A stretch of 39,156 nt of DNA from Acholeplasmatales bacterium (GCA_017961685.1 JAGCWW010000029.1:1-39156), one strand, 5' to 3'; shown: positions 1-8,439, counted from the stretch's first letter. A program made the numbers and translations. The notes: a model not told the origin generated them from the sequence alone.

Positions 1-51
1 GCGACATCTTGGTCCCAAACCAAGCGCTCTACCAAGCTGAGCTATGTCCCG
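1..51 (-). tRNA. tRNA-Pro(UGG), 3' part cut by window edge
   Basis: Read on the minus strand, the sequence starts CGGGACATAGCTCAG (acceptor strand and D-arm). It continues into an anticodon stem CTTGG / CCAAG around loop TTTGGGA, anticodon UGG, which reads proline. The T-arm and 3' acceptor lie beyond position 1. It sits six bases downstream of tRNA-Arg on the same strand and probably shares its transcript. Confidence 0.93.
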
Positions 52-57
52 ACATAA

Positions 58-134
58 TGGCGTGCCCAAAAGGAATCGAACCCTCAGCCTTTTGATCCGT
101 AGTCAAACGCTCTATCCAGTTGAGCTATGGGCAC
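58..134 (-). tRNA. tRNA-Arg(ACG)
   Basis: On the minus strand a complete cloverleaf is visible. The acceptor GTGCCCA pairs with TGGGCAC. The anticodon stem TTTGA / TCAAA encloses loop CTACGGA, anticodon ACG (normally modified to ICG). The T-loop GGTTCGATTCC is present and the discriminator base is G. The three bases after it (58-60) encode CCA, so the 3' end is genomically encoded. It is followed closely by tRNA-Pro; the promoter is at 164-192. Confidence 0.96.
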
Positions 135-163
135 ATTTATTCAATCCACTAGACAACACACTA

Positions 164-192
164 ATTATAGCATACACATTTTAAAATGTAAA
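164..192 (-). promoter_or_regulatory. Promoter for tRNA-Arg/tRNA-Pro
   Basis: On the minus strand there is a -35 TTTACA (187-192), a 17-base spacer and a -10 TATAAT (164-169) preceded by TGC, which makes an extended -10. It lies about 30 bases upstream of the tRNA-Arg 5' end. Confidence 0.75.
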
Positions 193-264
193 TATCTATT
201 TTGTATTTTTTATACCCATTTTTTAACTACTTATTCACGCCTATATTTTGTTTATTTTTAATAT

Positions 265-1644
265 TTACGCTGGTGCGCTACAATCACTAGAATCTGTGTT
301 TGTAGGGGATTTAACAGCTACTACATTATCATTAACACTAGTGTTATTTCCAATTTCATTTACAGTTTCACCATCATTTTTATCTGTTGGTTCATCTTTA
401 AATAATAGCTTTAATAATATTGGAGCAAGTATTGAACTTACTAATACTAACATAACGACTACAGTCATGTATTTTCCATCAATAATTCCCGCTTCAACAC
501 CCTTACTTGTGACGATTAAAGCAACTTCTCCTCTGGCTATCATACCTACACCAATACGGAGTGAATCCTTGGTTGAAAACTTAAGTCCCTTAGCTATTAC
601 ACCACAACCGATAATCTTACCTAAAATCGCAAATAGAACGAATGTTAAGCCGAATAGGAATACCATTAAATCCATTTGATCAAAGGCCATTCCTATACCG
701 ATATTCGCAAAGAATATAGGTCCAAAAATCATATATGTATTCGTGTTAACACGTTTATCGACATACGCTGCGCTCTTGTTGTTAGTAGATAGAATTACAC
801 CTGCGATATACGCACCTGTAATATCTGCAACACCAAAAACATATTCAGCTACAAAGGCATAACCAAAACATACAACTAATGAATAAATTAATTGTCTTCT
901 TGTCTTAGGATGCTTCTTTTCTAGGTGAGTAAATAGTTTTGATAAAACAATACCTACACCAATAGCTAATCCAAAGAATAATAACATCCAAATAATAGAA
1001 ATAGCAACATTTCCATTAGGATTTATAGCACCTAATACTGGTGAAGATGCTCCACTTGCACCATCAATTGATAAAACAATTGATAATACAACGATACCTA
1101 ATACATCATCAATAATGGCTGCTGAAAGGATAGTTGTTCCAACTTTTCCTTTTAGTTTGCCCATTTCTCTAAGAGTTTCAACAGTAATTCCTACAGATGT
1201 TGCGGTCATTATTGTCCCAATGAAGACGCACGCTAGGAAATTCTTAAATCCTAAGAACATTCCACCTGCTAGAATACCTAAGCCTAAAGGAAGTAATACA
1301 CCACCTAAAGCAATTAAGAAGGAAATTAAACCAGTACGTTTTAATTCCGATAAGTCCGTTTCAAGTCCGGCCATGAACAGAACTAAAATAACACCTACTT
1401 CCGCGAATGCTTTTAATTCCACGCTCTGATGTAGTGGGAATAATAAACCATCAAAATCAGCACCAGGAATTAATCCCCATATTGCAGGTCCAATTATAAT
1501 ACCTGCTAGGATATAACCTAATACTTGTGGTAAGCCTATTTTTCGCATTAATAAGCCTAATGTTTTAGTTGATAATAAGATGATTGCAATTGTAAATAGA
1601 AACTTTAAACCGCCATCTATTATTGGCTCTGCTTCATAGAACAT
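265..1644 (-). CDS. Cation:proton antiporter, CPA2 / NapA-KefB type
   Basis: A 459-residue polytopic membrane protein of the Na+/H+ exchanger superfamily (PF00999), predicted to exchange Na+ or K+ for H+ across the cytoplasmic membrane. About 12-13 hydrophobic segments are visible. Family signatures include PQVLGYILAGIIIGP near residues 39-53 and TATSVGIT at 147-154. The adjacent pair Asp179-Asp180 in AAIIDDVLG is the ion-binding pair found in electrogenic CPA2 exchangers of the NapA type. The protein ends soon after the transport domain with a short, polar Ser/Asn/Asp-rich tail; there is no RCK (TrkA-N) domain, so it is shorter than KefB/KefC. The start follows AGGAGG at good spacing. It is a single-gene unit with its own promoter. 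Ion specificity cannot be read from the sequence. Confidence 0.93.
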   Translation of the reverse strand: MFYEAEPIIDGGLKFLFTIAIILLSTKTLGLLMRKIGLPQVLGYILAGIIIGPAIWGLIPGADFDGLLFPLHQSVELKAFAEVGVILVLFMAGLETDLSELKRTGLISFLIALGGVLLPLGLGILAGGMFLGFKNFLACVFIGTIMTATSVGITVETLREMGKLKGKVGTTILSAAIIDDVLGIVVLSIVLSIDGASGASSPVLGAINPNGNVAISIIWMLLFFGLAIGVGIVLSKLFTHLEKKHPKTRRQLIYSLVVCFGYAFVAEYVFGVADITGAYIAGVILSTNNKSAAYVDKRVNTNTYMIFGPIFFANIGIGMAFDQMDLMVFLFGLTFVLFAILGKIIGCGVIAKGLKFSTKDSLRIGVGMIARGEVALIVTSKGVEAGIIDGKYMTVVVMLVLVSSILAPILLKLLFKDEPTDKNDGETVNEIGNNTSVNDNVVAVKSPTNTDSSDCSAPA

Positions 1645-1672
1645 TATAGGTCCCTCCTACTCTTCCATTATA

Positions 1673-1701
1673 ATTGTATAATTATAATTTCTAATTTACA
1701 A
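1673..1701 (-). promoter_or_regulatory. Promoter of the antiporter gene
   Basis: On the minus strand there is -35 TTGTAA (1696-1701), a 17-base spacer and -10 TACAAT (1673-1678), about 30 bases before the antiporter start. It lies just downstream of the tRNA-Glu terminator, so the antiporter is separately transcribed. Confidence 0.6.
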
Positions 1702-1736
1702 TGATAAAGCCTTTTCATAGGAATAAATATTTACAA

Positions 1737-1765
1737 AAACAAAAAAAGATGACCTAAGCCATCTT
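1737..1765 (-). terminator. Intrinsic terminator after tRNA-Glu
   Basis: On the minus strand AAGATGGC pairs with GTCATCTT around loop TTAG (1746-1765), followed by a run of T residues. It ends the transcript that carries tRNA-Glu. Confidence 0.85.
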
Positions 1766-1775
1766 AATTTTCAAG

Positions 1776-1852
1776 TGGTGACCCTTACGGGATTCGAACC
1801 CATACATGCATGCGTGAAAGGCATGTGTGTTAAACCATTTCACCAAAGGGCC
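1776..1852 (-). tRNA. tRNA-Glu(UUC)
   Basis: On the minus strand the acceptor GGCCCTT pairs with AAGGGTC (one G-U pair). The anticodon stem CATGC / GCATG encloses loop CTTTCAC, anticodon UUC. The T-arm contains GGGTTCGAATCCC and the discriminator is A. The genome encodes CCA at 1776-1778. It lies 30 bases after mtnN with no obvious promoter in between, so it may be processed from the udk-mtnN transcript. A terminator follows directly. Confidence 0.95.
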
Positions 1853-1857
1853 ATATT

Positions 1858-1877
1858 AAGGCTACTTTCATAGCCTT
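1858..1877. other. Hairpin between mtnN and tRNA-Glu
   Basis: AAGGCTA and TAGCCTT form a 7-bp stem with a 6-base loop. The T-rich flank is on the plus-strand side (TTTTTTATTATA), so as a terminator it would act against plus-strand (antisense) transcription. Read on the gene strand it has an A-run before it and no T-run after it. Confidence 0.5.
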
Positions 1878-1882
1878 TTTTA

Positions 1883-2587
1883 TTATACTATGTTTTTTGT
1901 GACTTTGTCAATACTATTTTTTATTATTTCACAAACAAATATAATAGCATATTCAGCAGCCTTCTTTTCAACTAAATTATAATTGTCAGTTTGTTCCTTA
2001 GAACCTAAAATATCAGATATGATTCTTAAGGAAATAAAAGGCTTATTATATATTTTACATGTATGAGCAATTGCTGCTCCTTCCATCTCAACAGCTTGGA
2101 TATCTAAACCCAAACCATCTAATATGCTTGCATTAGTCGCAAAGACATCTCCAGATGCGATGTTACCTATAACATATTTAACACCATTTCGTTTTGCGAT
2201 TACTTCACATACGCTTCTTATATGTTCATCTGTAGTAAATTCTCTACCAATTCCAGGAATGACGCCCTTTTGGTAACCGATAGGTGATAAATCAAAGTCA
2301 TGATAAACTAATGTTTTACCAATAACTAAGTCAAACACATCTACTCCAGTTACTCCACCAGCTATTCCTGTATTAATGATAAAATTAACAGCATATTTTT
2401 CCATAAGGATAGTTGATGTAACTGCGGCATTGACTTTTCCAACACCAGATTCAACTACAACTACCTCTACGCCAAAAATAGTACCAACATAGAAATCTCT
2501 ACATCTATGATTTTCGACTTTTAAGTCTTCAATAAGTGAGCAAAGATTTTCTACTTCAACCTTCATTGCTCCAATAATACCAATCAT
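1883..2587 (-). CDS. mtnN: 5'-methylthioadenosine / S-adenosylhomocysteine nucleosidase
   Basis: Cytosolic nucleosidase (Pfs/MTAN) that hydrolyses MTA and SAH to adenine plus the thioribose product. It feeds methionine and methyl-cycle salvage and, in some bacteria, AI-2 precursor supply. The 234-residue length is typical. The N-terminus IGIIGAM is followed by Glu11, equivalent to the catalytic Glu12 of the E. coli enzyme. VEMEGAAIA carries the substrate-binding Met-Glu pair and RIISDILG carries the catalytic Asp. An upstream in-frame ATG at 2599 would add MRIN, but GAGGA sits six bases before the ATG at 2587, and family members begin exactly there, so 2587 is chosen. The udk stop is one base upstream, indicating translational coupling. 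Confidence 0.95.
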   Translation of the reverse strand: MIGIIGAMKVEVENLCSLIEDLKVENHRCRDFYVGTIFGVEVVVVESGVGKVNAAVTSTILMEKYAVNFIINTGIAGGVTGVDVFDLVIGKTLVYHDFDLSPIGYQKGVIPGIGREFTTDEHIRSVCEVIAKRNGVKYVIGNIASGDVFATNASILDGLGLDIQAVEMEGAAIAHTCKIYNKPFISLRIISDILGSKEQTDNYNLVEKKAAEYAIIFVCEIIKNSIDKVTKNIV

Positions 2588-2588
2588 A

Positions 2589-3227
2589 TTAATCCTCATC
2601 TAAATCTCTTAAAATATTTTTAATCTTAGCAATAATAATATCTACAGCGATTGAATGTGAATTATCATTTGGAATTATGATATCTGCATATCTTTTTGTA
2701 GGTTTAACAAAGATATGATACATTGGTTTAACTGTTGATAGATATTGATCAATTACATCATCGACAGATCTACCTCTTTCATTAACATCTCTAACTAATC
2801 TTCTAATAAATCTAACATCATCATCAGATTCAACGAAAATCTTAATAGAAGCTAATTCTCTTATCTTTTCATCTTCTAAAGCCATAATACCTTCAAGAAT
2901 AATAACTTTAGATGGTCTAACTACTTCTTTTACAGTTTTTCTCTTATGCTTGATAAAATCATATCTAGGCATAGGAACAGATTGACCTTTAAGTAATCTC
3001 TTTAAATGTAATAGAAGTAAATTCATATCAATTGCATCAGGATGATCAAAGTTAATCTTTTTTCTTTCTTCAATAGGTAGTTCATCATAAGATTTATAAT
3101 AATCATCTTGATTTATTACCGTAACATTCTCATGAAGTTCATCTAATATTTCGTTAGTTACAGTTGTTTTGCCAGCACCAGTACCACCAGCGATTAAAAT
3201 TAGAATATTTTTATTAATATTTTTCAT
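2589..3227 (-). CDS. udk: Uridine kinase
   Basis: Phosphorylates uridine and cytidine to UMP and CMP in pyrimidine salvage; cytosolic. The protein has about 212 residues, the normal length. Walker A is GGTGAGKTT near the N-terminus. QDDYYKS is the nucleoside-binding Asp motif, followed by NFDHPDAID and ILEGIMAL, all typical of Udk. An upstream GTG at 3239 extends the frame by four codons, but GAGGGGTGA is well placed for the ATG at 3227, so that start is preferred. First gene of udk-mtnN, as in many Bacillota. Its promoter is the extended -10 at 3251-3259. Confidence 0.95.
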   Translation of the reverse strand: MKNINKNILILIAGGTGAGKTTVTNEILDELHENVTVINQDDYYKSYDELPIEERKKINFDHPDAIDMNLLLLHLKRLLKGQSVPMPRYDFIKHKRKTVKEVVRPSKVIILEGIMALEDEKIRELASIKIFVESDDDVRFIRRLVRDVNERGRSVDDVIDQYLSTVKPMYHIFVKPTKRYADIIIPNDNSHSIAVDIIIAKIKNILRDLDED

Positions 3228-3250
3228 GATTTTTATCACCCCTCATATAT

Positions 3251-3259
3251 ATTATAACA
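3251..3259 (-). promoter_or_regulatory. Extended -10 promoter for udk-mtnN
   Basis: TGTTATAAT on the minus strand, an extended -10 (TGnTATAAT), 24 bases upstream of the udk ATG. No good -35 is seen at 17 bases, consistent with extended -10 promoters. Confidence 0.6.
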
Positions 3260-3271
3260 TACATATGGATA

Positions 3272-3835
3272 TTAATTTGCCTCATTTTCAACTTTTTCTT
3301 CTACTTTTTCTTCTTCAACTATATCTATAGCATTTTCTTCTTTAGTTTCTTCCTTCTTTTCTTCATCTTTAGAATGATCTAGAACTAAAGCTAAGAAGAC
3401 ATAAGCAACAGGTATCATAATGATTGATGCTGTAAATGGTCCTACATAATCAATCCAAATATCACCTAAGTGCATTGCTTTGAATATTGATACAAAAATG
3501 AATGTTAAAAGCTCAGTTAAGCCAAATCTAGCCGCAAATATAAACATTGATTCCCAGAATGTTTTAGCATCAGATTTCTTATTCCTAAACGTAATATAGT
3601 TATTTGCAAAATAAGAGAATGTAGATGCCACTATAAAGGCTACTGCATTACTAATTAAGACTTTCCAAGTTTCCATACTTTCTTCTTGTAGTATGTTTGC
3701 TGCAGAAAAAATCTTATACATGCACCATAATGTTCCAATATGTATTAATGTGTTTAAAACACCAATTACACAGAATGTAATAAATTTTCTATTCCAAAAC
3801 TTTTTAACGCCCCAACGCCATAATTTCTTAATCAT
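3272..3835 (-). CDS. GtrA-like membrane protein (lipid-linked sugar flippase candidate)
   Basis: A 187-residue protein of the GtrA/GtcA family (PF04138). The family is thought to move undecaprenyl-phosphate sugars across the membrane for transfer on the outside. Four hydrophobic segments fill residues 15-155. The opening FCVIGVLNTLIHIGT and the later FANNYITFRNKK match the family (Phe-Asn-Thr and the conserved YxxxFRNK region). The last 30 or so residues are an unusual Glu/Lys-rich tail with many Glu, absent from short GtrA proteins. It overlaps the end of the GT2 gene by eight bases. Together with GT2 and YfhO it makes a complete three-component glycosylation set. Confidence 0.9.
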   Translation of the reverse strand: MIKKLWRWGVKKFWNRKFITFCVIGVLNTLIHIGTLWCMYKIFSAANILQEESMETWKVLISNAVAFIVASTFSYFANNYITFRNKKSDAKTFWESMFIFAARFGLTELLTFIFVSIFKAMHLGDIWIDYVGPFTASIIMIPVAYVFLALVLDHSKDEEKKEETKEENAIDIVEEEKVEEKVENEAN

Positions 3836-4742
3836 TTGTCTCTTCCTCTATCAAGTAAATTGGTCTATTAAATATTTGTCTACGATTACTATAAGCTAAG
3901 TAGAATTGCATTCTAATTAAGAAGAAAGCAATGTATACAAATATATCTAGTTTTAAGTCTCTAATGTATTCTTTGAAGAAATAACCATCAATTGTAAAGT
4001 ATAATACTGTTTCTGTTACAGCAACAGCAAATACTAAGAACATTGCTAATTTAACAAATAACATTAAGATACTAGAGAATTGGTTAACACCATTCCATCC
4101 GTATTTAAATAGTTTTCTGAAATTCCATTTTGATTTTCCTTTTTCTCTTTCAATAAATTCAAATGGAATACATATTTTACTAAATCCAACCCATGAGAAA
4201 ATACCCTTCATGAATCTATTATTATCAGGAAGTGATAAGAAGGCATTAACAACCTTTTTATCTAATAATTGATAATCTTTAACACCACGTTCCATTTTAA
4301 CATCTGCATAATGATTAAATACACCATAGAAGCATCTAGTAAAGAATCTCTTTAATAGTGATTCACCTTTTCTAGATGAGAACTTTGTATAAACAATGTT
4401 ATATCCTTCTTCCCAGTTCTTAATCATTTCTGGAATTAAATGAGGTGGATGTTGTAAGTCAGCATCCATTATGATTACAGCATCCTTATCCTTACATTTT
4501 TCTAATCCAGCTTGCATAGCTGCTTCTTTCCCGAAGTTTCTAGAAAATGATATGTATTTTACTTTAGGATCATTTTTTGCATATTCTCTTATCTTTTCTA
4601 AAGTTTTATCTTTACTACCATCATTTACGAATAATAAATTCATTTCATAGTTTTCGTTATACCACTTTTGAATTTCTTCATAGAATGAATCTATTACATC
4701 TTCCTCATTGTAACAAGGAACAATAATTGCAATCTTCTTCAT
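3828..4742 (-). CDS. GT2 polyprenyl-phosphate glycosyltransferase, CsbB/GtrB type
   Basis: A 304-residue enzyme predicted to transfer a nucleotide-sugar sugar to undecaprenyl phosphate on the cytoplasmic face. The GT-A domain starts IAIIVPCYNEE. VNDGSKDKT and MDADLQHPP (the DxD-type metal site) follow, and FSRNFGKEAAMQAGL is typical of the DPM1/GtrB/CsbB branch. Two C-terminal membrane segments lie at about residues 220-275. The longest frame starts at 4769, but GAAGGAGA is seven bases before the ATG at 4742, and the family begins MKK-IAIIVPCYNE there. It overlaps the YfhO gene by 38 bases and the GtrA gene by eight, so it is translationally coupled on both sides. Which sugar is used is not visible. 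Confidence 0.93.
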   Translation of the reverse strand: MKKIAIIVPCYNEEDVIDSFYEEIQKWYNENYEMNLLFVNDGSKDKTLEKIREYAKNDPKVKYISFSRNFGKEAAMQAGLEKCKDKDAVIIMDADLQHPPHLIPEMIKNWEEGYNIVYTKFSSRKGESLLKRFFTRCFYGVFNHYADVKMERGVKDYQLLDKKVVNAFLSLPDNNRFMKGIFSWVGFSKICIPFEFIEREKGKSKWNFRKLFKYGWNGVNQFSSILMLFVKLAMFLVFAVAVTETVLYFTIDGYFFKEYIRDLKLDIFVYIAFFLIRMQFYLAYSNRRQIFNRPIYLIEEETND

Positions 4743-7527
4743 ACTCTTTTCTCCTTCTGCCATTTGCAATAACTACAACACCATAAATGGCGATGCCAAG
4801 CATTGATGCAAGGGCACTTACATTTAATCTTCTTGGGATAAATTCTAAGTTGATACTAATATTTTGTTCTCCCTTAGGTACTATAATACCAAGTAATCCT
4901 CCATTAACCTTAATTGTCTTATAATTCTTATCTAATTTCCAGCATTCATTATAAGCAATAGGTAGAGCAACAATAATATCATTATTCTTATTTTCTCTTT
5001 CGAAGCTTAATTTAAGTTTAGAGCCATCCATCTTTAAGCTTAAATCTTTATAGTTTTGCATTCTTGTTAAATACTTTTCATATTCAGTATAATCAGTAAA
5101 TTCAACAATTAAATCTTTTTCATAAGAATCTAGTGATGTATAATCACCATTCATATAAATCCATAAACTTGTTGGTATTTCATCATAGAAAGCATAGCCT
5201 GATAAAGCACTTTCTCTATGTCCATCTTCAAATTCTAGCCATACATCTTGGAAAGACATTGTTCTTGCTCCATCATATCCTGAGAAATAAAAGTGCATTA
5301 CACCCTTACTTGGAATTGATGTTTGATTTAATATCTTGTATTGAACTGTATTATAATCTTCATCTTTAATTCCTTCATAACAAGTCTTATAAGTTCCATT
5401 AATTACAGGAGTTCCAGCAGGAATAGATGTCTTTTCATCTCCTGTATAACAATAATTTAGAATGTATTGTTGCTTAATTATTTCATTTACTTCAGAGAAC
5501 TTATCGTGATTAATTGTTTTATCATAAATCATAAATGGAGCGTAATTCTTGTTTTCATAAGCTAAGAATTCACCATCTTCAGCTACAAAATCATAATATT
5601 CTTCTGGGAAGTAGAAAGGATATTCATCATTATCTACTACAACATATCTATTAGCTAATGCTTGTTGTAAGAACATTGAATAGCCATTCATTACTTCTTT
5701 TGAGTTTCTTGTTTCAGCACTATATGAACCATTATCATAATATAATTTAGACATTTCATTAGCGCTGCAATCATAGAAGGAATGGAATATTCTTAAATCT
5801 GATAAATAAAGATTTGTTCTTGTGTAGCTTGTTGAATAAATAAAATCATCAGTAATATATGTTTTAATATGTGTTCTTGAGAAATCACCATCGTAAGGTG
5901 TTTCTAAGTTAGAACTCATAAAGCCATTTAATCTTTCCTTACTATCTGAGAAAGATAATGTACCATAGTTTTCAGCCTTTGGTTCAAACATCCATAAGAA
6001 ACCAATAACAAGTTCTACCGCAAGTACATAAGGCATAACGTTAAACTTCTTTTGAATCTTACCAATTGAACCAATTGATAATACTAATATAATACCTAAT
6101 GCCACAAACATCATAACAACATCATACTTCATGTCTTCATATTTTTCATTAAGTACTAATTGATTATTAATGATTGCTAAATTGACATTATAAACTTTTC
6201 CTAAGTAATAATTTAAAACTAACACAATAACGACAACTAATAAACCATTTGTGATTAATGATTTAATGCTTAATAAGTTAAACTTAAAGTCTGTTTGTGT
6301 TATAACATGACCTACAATTAGTAAGTTAAGTATATTTAGCATACCAACCCATCTAGTATAAGGCGCACCATTTAAACTAAATAACATATAGAATACAGGA
6401 ATTGCTAGGAATAATACTTCAAATAATAAAGCAATCTTATAAATTCTTGATTCTCTATCTTTTAGCTTAAAGATATAAAGCATAATTACTAAACCAGTAA
6501 TTGTGATATATAAAGAAATGTGATCAGTAATGTAATCATTAATGAAGCCATAGAAATCTGTTGAGTAAGTTGGTGTAAATAAATTACCTAATACTCTAGC
6601 ATACATCTTTAGGGCTGTAGTTTGCGTGTATCCTGCTTTTGCATTGAAGCTCCACTTATAGAAGTTTTCATGTCTTTGGTATGAATCAGCCATAATGAAG
6701 CTTGCACTTGGAAGTAATATAATACAAGCAATCAATATACCAATTACCATATACATTGCACATATAAAGCCTTGGACAAATCCTCTCTTTAAATAGATTA
6801 GAATCGCAAGTAATGTAACATGTTTAGCATTAGGATTAACCTTTAAGATTTCATCTTTTACTGTTTGTAATTTATTATCTAAGAAATAACTTAGAATAAA
6901 CCACATACCCATAAATACCATTGTACAAGCACCTAAATAATAGTTATAGAAGACTAATAATGCTGAACAAATTGGTAATAATAATTTATTTCCTTGTTTG
7001 TATTTTTCAATACATACTGCTGTAAATGGATAATAGAACACTAATGAGAAGAAAGCTGAGAAAGCCATAATTATAGAGTTATATCCACATACAAAATATA
7101 ATAATGAAGTAACAAATATCGCTTTATTTGAGCATTTTCTTAAATGCAAGAAATACGCAAACATTAATGTTCCTAGGAATAACTTAAACATTTCAGTTAA
7201 ACCAAAGGCTATTTCATAGTTCATCACAAACGATAATAAGAATGATACTATCGTAAATAAATCTAATGGTACATAATAAGTATCTGAATAGAAAGATGCA
7301 CCCAGATAGTTATTATAGTTATAGAAAGATAACTTACCCGTCTTAAGCTTTAAAGCGAAATCTTCATTCATTTTAAAGTATTGTAATAAGTCATCTGAAC
7401 AGCATGTATAATATGCATCACCATCAATGGCAATTAATATAGCAGTGAAAATAAGAACGATTGCCATCATTATAGCTAAATATGTAATTGTTTTTCTTCT
7501 ACTTTCTAAAAACCTTAATTTAAACAT
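4705..7527 (-). CDS. yfhO: YfhO-family membrane glycosyltransferase (GT-C type)
   Basis: A 940-residue multispanning protein of the YfhO family (PF09586). In Bacillus and Listeria, YfhO-like GT-C proteins use a lipid-linked sugar made by a CsbB-type GT2 and moved by GtcA to glycosylate lipoteichoic acid. The first 510 or so residues hold about a dozen membrane segments with extracellular loops. A soluble region at about 515-900 with several Tyr/Asp-rich stretches would be outside, and a final membrane helix ends near residue 920. It is first in the operon with GT2 and GtrA. The best ribosome binding site (GAAGGAG) lies 26 bases before the ATG. An in-frame ATT at 7540-7542 would be better spaced, so the true start is uncertain. 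The polymer target is inferred, not shown. Confidence 0.88.
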   Translation of the reverse strand: MFKLRFLESRRKTITYLAIMMAIVLIFTAILIAIDGDAYYTCCSDDLLQYFKMNEDFALKLKTGKLSFYNYNNYLGASFYSDTYYVPLDLFTIVSFLLSFVMNYEIAFGLTEMFKLFLGTLMFAYFLHLRKCSNKAIFVTSLLYFVCGYNSIIMAFSAFFSLVFYYPFTAVCIEKYKQGNKLLLPICSALLVFYNYYLGACTMVFMGMWFILSYFLDNKLQTVKDEILKVNPNAKHVTLLAILIYLKRGFVQGFICAMYMVIGILIACIILLPSASFIMADSYQRHENFYKWSFNAKAGYTQTTALKMYARVLGNLFTPTYSTDFYGFINDYITDHISLYITITGLVIMLYIFKLKDRESRIYKIALLFEVLFLAIPVFYMLFSLNGAPYTRWVGMLNILNLLIVGHVITQTDFKFNLLSIKSLITNGLLVVVIVLVLNYYLGKVYNVNLAIINNQLVLNEKYEDMKYDVVMMFVALGIILVLSIGSIGKIQKKFNVMPYVLAVELVIGFLWMFEPKAENYGTLSFSDSKERLNGFMSSNLETPYDGDFSRTHIKTYITDDFIYSTSYTRTNLYLSDLRIFHSFYDCSANEMSKLYYDNGSYSAETRNSKEVMNGYSMFLQQALANRYVVVDNDEYPFYFPEEYYDFVAEDGEFLAYENKNYAPFMIYDKTINHDKFSEVNEIIKQQYILNYCYTGDEKTSIPAGTPVINGTYKTCYEGIKDEDYNTVQYKILNQTSIPSKGVMHFYFSGYDGARTMSFQDVWLEFEDGHRESALSGYAFYDEIPTSLWIYMNGDYTSLDSYEKDLIVEFTDYTEYEKYLTRMQNYKDLSLKMDGSKLKLSFERENKNNDIIVALPIAYNECWKLDKNYKTIKVNGGLLGIIVPKGEQNISINLEFIPRRLNVSALASMLGIAIYGVVVIANGRRRKEYEEDCNYCSLLQ

Positions 7528-7586
7528 ACGATTATTAGCAATATAGTTGCTTACTCCTTCCGCCCATATTAAAAAACGACAATGTA

Positions 7587-7595
7587 ATTATAGCA
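7587..7595 (-). promoter_or_regulatory. Extended -10 promoter for the yfhO operon
   Basis: TGCTATAAT on the minus strand, 60 bases upstream of the yfhO ATG and just after the terminator of the preceding gene. Confidence 0.55.
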
Positions 7596-7623
7596 CAAAT
7601 ATATTTATAAATATATATAAAAT

Positions 7624-7652
7624 CAAAAAAAATACTCCAAATTGGAGTATTT
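7624..7652 (-). terminator. Intrinsic terminator after the Bax inhibitor-1 gene
   Basis: On the minus strand AATACTCC pairs with GGAGTATT, followed by eight T residues. Confidence 0.88.
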
Positions 7653-7659
7653 CTTATTC

Positions 7660-8439
7660 TTACTTTTTAGTTGCAGCAGCTACTCTACAAACAAGCTCTA
7701 AGATTCTTAAGTATAAGTAAATGATACTTGTTGTTAAGCAGAATGCAGCTTTCCATTCATATTTCTTATCAGCTTCTGTGTCAGCTAATCTAGCAGCATA
7801 ATCAAAGTCTAAGCATAATGATAATGCAGCGATAATAGCAACGAAAATATCAATAATCCAACCAATTGGGTTACTTGGATTATAAAGAATATCTCTCATT
7901 CCTGGAACATTTAAAGCAGCTAAGATAGCTAAAATAATTGAACCTAATATAATAGCGATAAATGATGTAAGAATAAATGCTTTAAATTTATGTCCTACTT
8001 TAATAATTCCTGTGAAGTATAGAATACCCATAACAAATGTTACAACAAATGTTAAGATAACAGCTACTAAAGCAACGCCAGGATATGCTAAATCGCATAT
8101 TAAAGAGATTACTCCAAGCAAGAAGCCTTCTGCTATTGCATAAATAAATGAGAAGACTGGACATAATCTAACTGAGAAAGTTGCGATTAAACCAGCAACT
8201 AATGCAACTATAACTGCAGCGATTAATGCACCAACGAATGTACCTAGGTTTTCTTCTGAAAGCCCGTTATACATAAAGGCAATCGCAGCAATTGCAGCAG
8301 CAACAGTAACTAAAAGTAATATGATTGTTTTTCCAAAAGTACCATGAATTGTTGCACATGATTCTCTATCGCCATAGTATTCATCACTAGAGCGTTCTAA
8401 ATTTTTAAATAATGGATTTCGTAATTCCAATTTAATCAC
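7660..8439 (-). CDS. Bax inhibitor-1 / YccA family membrane protein
   Basis: A 259-residue integral membrane protein with about seven hydrophobic segments after a roughly 35-residue cytosolic N-terminus. The N-terminal RNPLFKNLERS, followed by a gap and then the first helix, is typical of the bacterial Bax1-I group (PF12811). The late segments with SLCLDFDYAARLADT and YEWKAAFCLTTSIIYLYLRI match the family's charged pH-sensing region and last helix. Eukaryotic homologues and Bacillus YetJ leak calcium in a pH-dependent way; the bacterial role is unsettled. Monocistronic: own promoter (8448-8475) and terminator. The start follows GGGGTGA. Confidence 0.9.
   Translation of the reverse strand: MIKLELRNPLFKNLERSSDEYYGDRESCATIHGTFGKTIILLLVTVAAAIAAIAFMYNGLSEENLGTFVGALIAAVIVALVAGLIATFSVRLCPVFSFIYAIAEGFLLGVISLICDLAYPGVALVAVILTFVVTFVMGILYFTGIIKVGHKFKAFILTSFIAIILGSIILAILAALNVPGMRDILYNPSNPIGWIIDIFVAIIAALSLCLDFDYAARLADTEADKKYEWKAAFCLTTSIIYLYLRILELVCRVAAATKK

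Noticed and set aside
248..679. Open frame on the plus strand opposite the antiporter gene
   Set aside because: It lies within the antiporter coding region on the other strand, has no ribosome binding site and shows no family resemblance. The same holds for other opposite-strand frames, such as those inside polC, jetA, the lipoprotein, LtaS-like and uvrB genes.
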